Of a stretch of 32,133 nucleotides of DNA, positions 7,959-16,400 are shown in pieces. Made by a program: the position numbers and the translations under genes. Every line of letters begins with the position of its first letter. The stretch's first letter is position 1. The notes below the pieces were generated by a model that was not told the origin of the DNA, made no database searches, and saw only the letters and a program-made list of their open reading frames with translations. The stretch covers positions 1 through 32,133 of the forward strand of contig JAPPLN010000092.1 in NCBI GenBank assembly GCA_028874175.1, given 5' to 3'. This DNA is from Chloroflexota bacterium. GTDB lineage: Bacteria; Chloroflexota; UBA11872.

Positions 7959-8870
7959 TCAGGCGGTGCCAATCTGGTCCAGAAACTCACGCACAGACTC
8001 GGCGCACGCTTCGGGTTGTTCGAGCTGGAGGAAATGCGTGGTTTCCGGGAGAAAGTCGTAGTCAACCGTCAATACGTGGCTCAGGTCGAACGTTGGCAGA
8101 TACGAGTAGGGCAACGTCGGATCGGCTCCAACTACTTTGATTGGGCAGTGAAATGCGTCAAAGTCCACGAGCACGGCAAAGGCGCTGGCGTAGTCGACGA
8201 TTTGCGCTTCGTAGTCGCGCGGACAGCGCAGTTCATAGCCGTCGCGTTGTTTGCGCTCTCGAAGCGTCGTGCGCGCGGCAAGATCGAAGGTGCCGGGAAC
8301 CGAACGGTAAAAGGTCGGCACGAAGCTCAGGAGATCAGCGAACTGGTCGACGGACTGAAACAGCTCGGTGCGCCGCCTGGTCATCGCGGCGGTTCGCATG
8401 GCGGCGGCATCGAATTCCTCATAGCTGGCGCCGGGTCTGCACAGCGGGGGGTCAAACAAGACCAGCGCTGACAGACCGCTGCCCCTGGCGGGTGACAGCA
8501 GCGTTGTCAGCGCCGACACGGAATGAAATACGCCAGTCTTCGGCTTGTCCCCGAAGTTGGTATCAATTGCCTGCAGAATCCGGTCATGGTCGCGCACGAG
8601 AGTCGGCACGTTGTGGTCGGCGAGCGGACTGATGGCATTCCAGCCATGATTTCTGAGGTCGTAGACGACGAGATCGAAGTCGTCGGCCAGGAGTGACCAA
8701 AACGGGTAATAGAGATCGATCGCGAGGCCGTTCCCGTGGCTGAGAACGAGGCGTGGACCGGATGGATTTCCATGTCTCCGCACGCGGACGATGGTGTTTT
8801 CGTCAGCGCGTACTTCACAGACGGCCAGAGGCTCGGGGACTTCCCAGACGGGTTGTGCATCCGTGGTCAC
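7959..8870 (-). CDS. Alpha/beta hydrolase, last gene of the polyketide cluster
   Basis: A 303-residue alpha/beta-fold hydrolase. The oxyanion-hole motif SHGNG is at 44-48, the likely nucleophile is Ser117 in FHSVSA, and the likely catalytic histidine is His279 in ETTHFLQLE. The nucleophile elbow lacks both glycines of the usual GxSxG, which is uncommon. Translation starts at a GTG at 8870 behind a GGAGAAGG ribosome site. It is 108 bases downstream of the phosphopantetheinyl transferase and shares its direction. A role in releasing or trimming the polyketide chain is plausible from position alone. It could equally be an unrelated esterase. Confidence 0.82.
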   Translation of the reverse strand: MTTDAQPVWEVPEPLAVCEVRADENTIVRVRRHGNPSGPRLVLSHGNGLAIDLYYPFWSLLADDFDLVVYDLRNHGWNAISPLADHNVPTLVRDHDRILQAIDTNFGDKPKTGVFHSVSALTTLLSPARGSGLSALVLFDPPLCRPGASYEEFDAAAMRTAAMTRRRTELFQSVDQFADLLSFVPTFYRSVPGTFDLAARTTLRERKQRDGYELRCPRDYEAQIVDYASAFAVLVDFDAFHCPIKVVGADPTLPYSYLPTFDLSHVLTVDYDFLPETTHFLQLEQPEACAESVREFLDQIGTA

Positions 8871-8898
8871 AGCGTGGCCTTCTCCGGAAGTGGGACCT

Positions 8899-8914
8899 GC
8901 GATCGCTCGCGAGC
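8899..8914. repeat. Overlapping palindromes GCGATCGC and GCTCGCGAGC
   Basis: In the short spacer between the phosphopantetheinyl transferase and hydrolase genes, GCGATCGC (8899-8906) overlaps GCTCGCGAGC (8905-8914). Both are perfect self-complementary sequences. They may be an operator or restriction-type sites, or chance in GC-rich DNA. Confidence 0.35.
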
Positions 8915-8978
8915 GCGTAAGTGCGGGGGTGTTGCTCCGCGGAACCGTAATGCTATGCGTCGAGCGTTTCGTTCGCTA

Positions 8979-9710
8979 CTACTCAGCCGACATCAGGCTG
9001 TGACCAGGGTTCGTCTCAACCGCAACGGCGGCCGCAAACTTCTCGGTACCCAGGTCATTGACGCGCCATAGGCTTCGTGGCCGGTTTGGGAATCTTAGCG
9101 TTCCGGCTCTAGCGCCCCGGCGAACCGCGAGCGGCACTTCAAACTCGGCCGGGTCCTGCGAAAAACCGTGGCCGAGCGCCTTGATGAGGGCTTCCTTCAG
9201 CGTCCACATGCGATAGAAGAAATGTGTTCTTCGGTTTCCGTGAAGCAATACGAACTCGCGCTTTTCGTTCGGACCCAGCACGGCGTCGGTGAGGTCATTG
9301 AGGTCGTCGCGGGGGACTCGTTCCTCAATGTCCACTCCGATGCGCCCGCGCGGGGCGACGGCGATCAACCCGTGGCTGCCGGCGTGGCTGACGTTGAAAC
9401 CGACTGGACTCGGCGTCTCATCGACTCGAGCGAACGGTTTGCCATAGCTGGACGCGCCAAACGTGATCTGTTGGCCGTTACACGCGAGCCGATGACAGAG
9501 GACGGCCCGCAGGGCCGCGCGGCACAAGATAAACCGGCGTCGCGATCCGGCATGCAGATAACGACCGGAACGCACCCGTTCCTCGGCGCTCAGACACTCC
9601 AAGGCCCTAGCCTCATGCGCGGCATGGGGCAGAAGGTCAACGTAAAAAACCGTAGCCTCGGCGACTGACCTGAACGGCCGCCACCAGCGTCCGACCGCGG
9701 AGGAGCCCAT
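8979..9710 (-). CDS. Sfp-type 4'-phosphopantetheinyl transferase
   Basis: A 243-residue enzyme that moves the phosphopantetheine arm of coenzyme A onto the conserved serine of carrier proteins, converting them from apo to holo form in the cytosol. The signature motifs are all visible: YGKP at 89-92, FNVSHAGSHG from 105, GVDIE with metal-binding Asp127 and Glu129, and WTLKEALIKALG at 169-180. The length fits the Sfp/EntD class rather than the short AcpS class. AAAGGAG lies about 14 bases before the ATG. It follows the free carrier protein gene by 69 bases, so it very likely activates that protein and the carrier domain of the upstream synthase. Confidence 0.95.
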   Translation of the reverse strand: MGSSAVGRWWRPFRSVAEATVFYVDLLPHAAHEARALECLSAEERVRSGRYLHAGSRRRFILCRAALRAVLCHRLACNGQQITFGASSYGKPFARVDETPSPVGFNVSHAGSHGLIAVAPRGRIGVDIEERVPRDDLNDLTDAVLGPNEKREFVLLHGNRRTHFFYRMWTLKEALIKALGHGFSQDPAEFEVPLAVRRGARAGTLRFPNRPRSLWRVNDLGTEKFAAAVAVETNPGHSLMSAE

Positions 9711-9746
9711 GGTGGTCGTGGGCGCTCCTTTGCCAGCCCGACATGA

Positions 9747-9767
9747 GCGAGAGCCGGATGCTCTCGC
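9747..9767 (-). promoter_or_regulatory. Perfect 8-bp stem-loop between ACP and PPTase genes
   Basis: GCGAGAGC (9747-9754) and GCTCTCGC (9760-9767) pair perfectly around a five-base loop. It lies in the 69-base spacer between the carrier protein and the phosphopantetheinyl transferase. There is no following U-tract, so it is more likely an mRNA processing or stability element than a terminator. Confidence 0.45.
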
Positions 9768-9779
9768 AGGACTGTGCGG

Positions 9780-10025
9780 CTATGCGGCTTGCGAGTCGAT
9801 GTACGCCGCCAGGTCCTTCAGGGTGCTGAAGTCCGCACATTCGTCCGGGGTCAGCGGGACGTCGAACTCCCGCACGATCACCTTCGCAAACGCAACAAAG
9901 TCCATGGAGGGAACGCCGGCGTCGGTGAGGCTGACGTTCAAGTCGGCCGGCACGTTCACGGGCTGACCATCCACTTCAAGGTTTTCGGCGACGAGAGTTC
10001 TGAGGCGGTCTTCAGTCGAGGCCAT
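9780..10025 (-). CDS. Free-standing acyl carrier protein
   Basis: An 81-residue acidic carrier protein that would hold acyl chains as thioesters on a phosphopantetheine arm. The attachment serine is probably Ser40 in AGVPSMDFV, which fits the GxDSL position although Pro replaces the usual Asp before the serine. Helix-forming segments on both sides match the four-helix carrier fold in length and spacing. ATG at 10025 with only a weak upstream site. It lies 319 bases downstream of the synthase stop codon and just ahead of the phosphopantetheinyl transferase. The synthase ends in a KS with no carrier domain after it, so this protein is the natural acceptor for that terminal KS. Confidence 0.88.
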   Translation of the reverse strand: MASTEDRLRTLVAENLEVDGQPVNVPADLNVSLTDAGVPSMDFVAFAKVIVREFDVPLTPDECADFSTLKDLAAYIDSQAA

Positions 10026-10344
10026 GAGGGCAATTCCATCCTGCAGGGGCCAGACGGCCGTAGGGTTGGCAAGTCTAGCAGCGATGGTGCGCGATCTCTC
10101 GCGACAGCGCAGGCGCCGTGGTCGGCCTGGACTGCTTCAAAGCCACCACTACGTCCGAAACGGTTTGAGAGCGCCGGAATTGGGAGGTGGCCGGCGGGCG
10201 CGGGCGCCCACCCCAGGACGCGAACTGCCCGGCTCGGTCCGCGCGGGCATGACAGCAACGACGCGGCGACGATGACGTCCGGGCCAGGCAAGGCGAGTGC
10301 CCAGCGGATGCCTGACGAGCCCGGCTTGCCTGGCGCTACGAGGT
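10026..10344. other. 319-base spacer between the synthase and the free ACP
   Basis: This stretch follows the synthase stop codon (TAG at 10345-10347). Open frames here give proline-, arginine- and glycine-rich translations without domains. I see neither a decayed carrier or ketoreductase domain nor a clear terminator. It may hold a promoter for the free carrier protein, but none could be fixed. Confidence 0.5.
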
Positions 10345-13300
10345 CTAGACCCAATGGTGTCGCCGCTGGAAGGGATAGCTGGGCAGTGAAACCCGCCGTC
10401 GCGTTTCGCCCGCGAATAGGCCCGCGAAGGTGGGCGTAAGGCCAGCCTCATACGCGGCCGCAATTGCATCAACGAAGCCGAAGTCGGGCGATGGACCGTT
10501 GCCGGCGGGCCTCCGCAGCGACGTCAGCGCGACGGGGTCACGACGCGGCTCCGCGGCTGCCGAGGAGTCCGGCCAGGCTTCGATCACAATTGATCTGAGC
10601 GCGACGTCCGGACCTACCTCCACCACGACATCGCTGGCGAGGGCGGCGAGCGTCTCAACGCAGCGTGCGAACTCAACCGGCTCGCGTATCTGCCGATGCC
10701 AGTACGCGGCATCAAGCGCCTGGTCGGCTGCGACGACACGGCCGGTCGCGCTGCTGACCATGTTGAGCTTCGGGGAGCCGATCGACACACCGCGCAGAGC
10801 GGCGTCAAGGCTGCCTTCCAGGGCCAGGCCCGCACCCGGAAGCGCCGACAGCAGCGTGCCCCGGGCCAACGCAAAGCGGAGGCCGTCTTCGAGGCTGATA
10901 ACGCCGGCTGCTTGCGCGGCCGCGACCTCTCCAACTCCCTCGCCCACAACCACCGTCGGCCGGATTCCAATGCTGGCCCACAACGCGGTCAGCGCGCACT
11001 CCAGCGCGTAGACCGCCGGCTGTGCCCAACTCGGGTCATCCAGGTCGCTGGCGGTGGCTTCCCGACCAAACATGACGTCCAGCAAGGACGTGCCGCGCTC
11101 GTTACGCAGGACTGCATCGCAGTGGTCGAGTACCGCCCGCGCCACCGGCTCGCTCCGGTAGAGGTCCTGGCCCATGCCAACCCACCGGCTGCCGTGTCCG
11201 GAATACGCGAAGGCCACTCGGCGGGGTGATTGGGGCACTGGCTCCACGGTCGATTCCGCCAGTGCGACCAGCCTTTCCCGCAGGGACTCAGCGTCGGTAA
11301 ACGCCAGTCCCGACCTGAAGTCAAAGTGACTTCGCCCCACGCTCGCCGTCCAGGCCAGATCCGAGAGTTCGGCTCTCGCCGTCGCGTCCGGGGACTGCTC
11401 GTCGAACCACGACAGGTAGCGCTCCGCAACTTCTCGCAGTGCAACGTCTGACTTTGCTGACAGGGGGAGCAGTCGCGTATCGCGCTCACTCATTCCAGAC
11501 GTCGGCACCGGAATCCGGGCCAGGAGATCCGGCATGGACACCGGGACTGGCCGCGCGGCGCCCGCTGGAATACGGAGATCACGGTGCAGGACCGATTGAT
11601 TCTGCGGGGAGTCGTAGCCCTGGACGACGACGTTCGCATTCGTTCCGGACATACCGAACGCACTCACGGCCGCCACGGGTGGACGATCGGGCGCGGACGG
11701 CCACGGCGTGTCGCTCGCTGCCACTTGCACGGGCAATTGATCCCAGTCGAGTTGAGGGCTGGGAGTCTGAAAGTGCAGTTGCCGGGGAATCACCTGCTGC
11801 TGCATAGCCAGCACGGTCTTGATGAGACTGGCGATTCCGGCCGCCCACTCGAGGTGGCCGATGTTGGCTTTCACCGAGCCGATCAGCAGCGGCCGGTCCG
11901 GGTCGCGGTCCTGGCCATAGACGGTCGCCGCGGCCTGGACTTCGATGGGATCGCCGAGGGCGGAGCCGGCCCCGTGGGCTTCCAGATAGTCAATCTCGGA
12001 TGGATCAACGCCGGCCCGAGAAAGCGCGTCTTTGAGCACCTGTTCCTGGGCTGGACCGTTCGGAACCGTGAGGCCGGCGCTCGCGCCGTTCTGATTAATG
12101 GCAGAGCCGCGGAGCACACCCCAGATCCGGTCACCGTCCGCTTCGGCATCGCGCAGTCGCTTGAGCACGACCATGCCGCAGCCGTCGCTGCGCACGAAAC
12201 CGTCGGCTGCCGCGTCAAACGTCCGGGAACATCCGCTGTTCGACAACATGCCCAGGTCATTGAGGAAACGCGTGATTCCGCGGGACAGGGGTACGTTGAC
12301 CCCGCCAACCAGCGCCATATCTGCTTCCCCACGCTGCAGGCCGGCAACGGCCTGGTGCACCGCGACCAGAGACGACGCACAGACCATGTCCAGCGGCATG
12401 GCGGGCCCCTCCAGACCAAGGACATACGACAGACGTCCAACGGTCATGCTGCCGGCGGTGCCGACGAAACTGTCCTCCTCACCGCTGGCGAGGATCAAGT
12501 CTCTGTACTCGTTGCCGCCAACGCCGATATAGACCCCGGTCTTACTCCCTCGCAGTCCGTCGGGATCGATTCCGGCATCCTCGAGCGCGTGCCAGGTGGT
12601 TTCCAGCAGTAGCCGCTGGCGTGGATCCATCAGTCGCGCTTCGATTGGCGCAATGCGGAAGAAGCGTGAGTCGAACCGCTCGATGTCGTCCAAAAAGGCA
12701 CCGCGACGGAAGACGGGATCCTCGCCGGCAGGGTCGCCAAAGGCTCTGTACCAAGTACCGGTGTCCTGGCGTCCGTTTCTTACCGAATCCACACCAGCCT
12801 TCAGCTGTCGCCAGAAGGCGAGCGGGTCATCCGCGCCCGGGAAACGACATCCCATGCCGATGATTGCAATGCCATCGTCCGCGGCTGCAGCCCGCGGCCG
12901 GGATTCCGTGGCGACCACCGTTGGCAAGGGCGGGGTCTCGTCCGCCTGGCCGAGTTCTCCGACCAGGTGCTCGGCAAGGGTCTCGATGTCCGGATAGTCG
13001 AATACCATCGTGTTGGACGCGGTGTAGTCGCCGGCAAACGCGCGGTTGAGGCGATTGCGTAGCTCCACCGCCATCAAGGAATCCATCCCCAGATCGAAGA
13101 ATCCGACCGTGGGTGCCGGCGCTGTGGATAGACGGAGGACGGCCTGTACCTCTTGCTGTAGGAAGGACGCCATCACCTCCTGATGCTCGGCCGGAGGCGC
13201 ACTCCGTAACCGCGTGAGCAGGTCTTCGGATTCGGCCGCGGCGTCCATACCGTCGTCGGAGGCGGACGACAGCAGATCCTCGAGGAAGGTTGGCCGATCC

Positions 13301-13404
13301 TCGACGGCCTCTTCGAACACCGACCAATCCATCGACATCACGACGGAGGCCGTGGCGTCCTGGCGTACCAGCCGTTCAAGGACCTTGATGCCTTGCTGGG
13401 GGGG
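10345..13404 (-). CDS. Polyketide synthase, 3' part: ACP-KS-degenerate AT
   Basis: Continuation of the synthase in the next reading frame after a C7 run. About 1,017 codons start with [12 protein letters not shown], the normal end of a KR-to-ACP linker. The ACP domain (about 13190-12945) has its attachment serine in GMDSLMAVEL, codon 13078-13080. A second KS (about 12880-11615) keeps Cys (codon 12379-12381, DMVCASS) and both histidines (EAHGAGS, NIGHLEW), so it should be able to hold and transfer a chain. The AT that follows (about 11230-10570) is broken: the nucleophile motif GHSVG reads GEGVG, GQGSQ reads GHGSR, and the small subdomain with the second histidine is missing. The protein ends in the post-AT linker (LPSYPFQRR). 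No second carrier or release domain is present in this chain. Confidence 0.88.
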   Translation of the reverse strand, partial: PPQQGIKVLERLVRQDATASVVMSMDWSVFEEAVEDRPTFLEDLLSSASDDGMDAAAESEDLLTRLRSAPPAEHQEVMASFLQQEVQAVLRLSTAPAPTVGFFDLGMDSLMAVELRNRLNRAFAGDYTASNTMVFDYPDIETLAEHLVGELGQADETPPLPTVVATESRPRAAAADDGIAIIGMGCRFPGADDPLAFWRQLKAGVDSVRNGRQDTGTWYRAFGDPAGEDPVFRRGAFLDDIERFDSRFFRIAPIEARLMDPRQRLLLETTWHALEDAGIDPDGLRGSKTGVYIGVGGNEYRDLILASGEEDSFVGTAGSMTVGRLSYVLGLEGPAMPLDMVCASSLVAVHQAVAGLQRGEADMALVGGVNVPLSRGITRFLNDLGMLSNSGCSRTFDAAADGFVRSDGCGMVVLKRLRDAEADGDRIWGVLRGSAINQNGASAGLTVPNGPAQEQVLKDALSRAGVDPSEIDYLEAHGAGSALGDPIEVQAAATVYGQDRDPDRPLLIGSVKANIGHLEWAAGIASLIKTVLAMQQQVIPRQLHFQTPSPQLDWDQLPVQVAASDTPWPSAPDRPPVAAVSAFGMSGTNANVVVQGYDSPQNQSVLHRDLRIPAGAARPVPVSMPDLLARIPVPTSGMSERDTRLLPLSAKSDVALREVAERYLSWFDEQSPDATARAELSDLAWTASVGRSHFDFRSGLAFTDAESLRERLVALAESTVEPVPQSPRRVAFAYSGHGSRWVGMGQDLYRSEPVARAVLDHCDAVLRNERGTSLLDVMFGREATASDLDDPSWAQPAVYALECALTALWASIGIRPTVVVGEGVGEVAAAQAAGVISLEDGLRFALARGTLLSALPGAGLALEGSLDAALRGVSIGSPKLNMVSSATGRVVAADQALDAAYWHRQIREPVEFARCVETLAALASDVVVEVGPDVALRSIVIEAWPDSSAAAEPRRDPVALTSLRRPAGNGPSPDFGFVDAIAAAYEAGLTPTFAGLFAGETRRRVSLPSYPFQRRHHWV

Positions 13405-16400
13405 TAAACCAGCGGCCGCCGAGTGCAGCCCGGCGCCGCTCGATTCGCTCCCGTTGCTCTGCGGCTTCACCGATCTCTGACCACGCGCCCCAGGCAATGG
13501 CCTGGCCTGGGAGTCCGAGGGCACGCCGGTGACCGGCCAGCTGGTCCAGGAAGGCATTGGCTGCGGCATGGTTGGCCTGGCCGGGATTGCCCATGACGCC
13601 GACCCGGCTCGAGAAGAGGACGAAGAGATCCAGATCGCGGTTCTGCGTTGCACGGTGCAGGTGCCACGCCCCCAGGATCTTTGGCCAGAGCACCTGCTCG
13701 AAGCTTGCCCATGTCTGATTGGTGAGCGCGGCGTCCGAGAGCACGCCCACGCTGTGGATAACGCCACCGAGCGACGGCAGCGTCGCGTCGATTCGCTCCA
13801 ACATCCGATCGATCGCCGCGGGGTCGGTGGCATCCGCGAGTTCAACTTCAACCCGGACTCCGCGTCCGCGCAGCACATCAATGGCCGCCTGAGCCTCAGC
13901 ATCCGGGTCGCGGCGGCCGTTGAGCACGATGGCACCGGCGCCGTGATCAGCCAGCCAGCCGGCTACGGCGCATCCGATACCGCCGAGGCCGCCGGTCACC
14001 AGGTAGGTTCGATCCTGCCGAAGGCGGCCGCCGACGATTGGCGGGGCCGTCAAGACGATCTTGCCCACGTGCCGAGCCGAACGCATGAAGTCCAGGGCAG
14101 CTCCGGCCTCGGCCAGGGGCCATCGACTATGGATGATGGGCTTCAGGACGCCTGCCGCGAGCTGCGCCATCACGTCGCGCAGAACTTCGCCGACCCAGCC
14201 CGGATCGGTCTTTTTCAGAACGTCCAGTTCCAGAATGTCGTAGGCGACATCCGGACGTACAGCCGCCATCTCGTCCTCGGTCAGGATGTCGCGCCTGGCC
14301 AGTTCGACGAATCGACCACCACGGGCCAGGCAGGACAGGCTGGCCTCGATGAAGCCCTCGCTGGTGAGGCTGTTCAGCACCACGTGCACGCCCTTGCCGC
14401 CGGTGGCTTCGAGGATTTCCTCGCCAAAGCTGGTCTGGCGGCTATCGAACACGTGCTCGACGCCGAGCGAGCGCAGAAGCGCCTGCTTGGGAGCGCTGGC
14501 CGTGGCATATACCTCCGCCCCCGCCGCCTGAGCCAACTGGATGGCCGCGAGGCCGACTCCGCCAGCGCCGGCGTGAATCAGCACGCGTTCGCCAGCTTCC
14601 AGCCTCGAGTACCGGTAGGAGAGTGCAGCCGAGACGAACGCGCTGGGGATGGTGGCGAGGTCCGAGACCGACATTCCTTGGGGAGCCGGCGCCACCAGTT
14701 CCTCGCGGGTGACCATTTCCGGGCCGAAGGCGCCAAAGCCCAGTCCAACCACGTGGTCGCCGACGTTGACGGTCGAGACCTCTGAGCCGACATCGAGAAC
14801 GTGACCGCACATTTCCCGGCCGAGATCGCCCTCCTCGATAAACCCGAGCGAACGGAAGACATCCCAGAAGTTGAGGCCGGCGGCCTGGACGGTGACGCGA
14901 ACTTCCTTCGATTCGAGGGTGCGTCCAGGAAGTTGCTTGATCTCCGGTTGATCGAACACGCCGCTGCGGTCCGGTGCGAGGACCCACGACGAGTCGTCCG
15001 GCAGCGCAAGCCGCCGGGCCGCGGCCTCAGGCCGAACCAGGCGTGCTCCAAGGCGGCGCCCGGAGCGGTAGGCGATGTGGTTTTCCTGATCGGGATACAT
15101 CAGCTCGTTCACAAGGTCAGCCAGCAGGGGTGGGGCATTGGGTTCCACGTCGATCATTCGCGGCTGTAACTGGGGAGCCTCCAGGGCAACGACTTTCCCC
15201 AGCCCCCACAGGACGGCGCCGGAGATCTCTCCCATGCGTTCCCGCTCCAGAATCTGCGCTCCGCGGGTTACGAACCAGAGGCCGTTGGCAGGAAGGACGT
15301 CAGCGTCGGCAACGCCCTGCACCAGGGCCAGCGCACTCGATCCGGCGCGGCGCACGTCCTCTCCAATTTCGTCGGTGGTTGCCAGTGAGCCGTGGCCGTC
15401 AAGCGCTTGAAGGTGTACGACCCCGTTGAATGGGATATCCCGAGGCAGTTCCTCGATCAGCGACTGCCACGAGTCACGACTCTCGGTGTCCAGCACGGGT
15501 CGGAGAATCGCGGGGCTGTCTGTCGCAGGCTTGCCGGCGGCCGACGCTTCGGCGTTTGCCAGTACCACCGTCTGATTGCGCGCGGACATCTCCGCCGCGA
15601 GTTCCTCCGCCACGCCACCTCTGTCGGCTGTAAGCACCCAGACGCCCGGAGGCTCCGCCACCTGCGCCGGTCCCCGCGCCACGATGACGCCTTTGTCCAG
15701 GGTCTGGGTCGAGTCAGACTCGTCGACCCCAAGGACTTCAACCTCCTCAAAGCCCGAGTCACCGAGCGCCTGGCGCCAGACCGGGGGGCCGGCCAAGGCG
15801 TGGTGCGGGCGGTAGTCGTCGGCAAATCGCCACCAGCCGTCCAACTGGCCGAATGTCAGGTCCATCCAGCCGACGCCGCTGAGGTTCTCGAGCGCGATCA
15901 GTTGCCCGGACGGCGCAAGCAGATCGCGGCAGTGCCCCAGCGTTTCCTCCAGGTAGCGCGTGGCGTGCAGCACGTTGGAGGCAATGAGCAGGTCGTAGCC
16001 GTGCCGATCGAAGCCCTGCGCGATGGGGTCGCGCTCGATGTCCAGCGGACGGTACGCAATGCATCCGTCGCCATCGCCGAAGCGCGCCTCGGCCTCGGCG
16101 AAGAAGCCCGCGGAAATGTCGGTGTAGGTGTAGTCGAACCGACCCGTTGGAAGCTCGGGAAGCACGGAAGCGGTCGCAGACCCTGTACCGGCCCCGACTT
16201 CAATTACTCGAAGCCGCCGTCCGTCGGGCAGCGCGGCGACTAGTGGCTGGATCGCGTCGGCCAGCATTCGGTTTGCGGCGCGCGCGACGGGCGCCTTCAA
16301 GTAAAGATCGGCCGCGGTCGGTTCGCCGCTGCTGAATAGGAGCGTCAGCGGATCGGCCTGGCCGCGGAGAACCTCGGCCAGCGCGCGGCCAGACCGTCGG

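Noticed and set aside
9956-10354. Minus-strand open frame between the synthase and the free ACP
   Set aside because: Translation lacks domains and overlaps the ACP gene in another frame.
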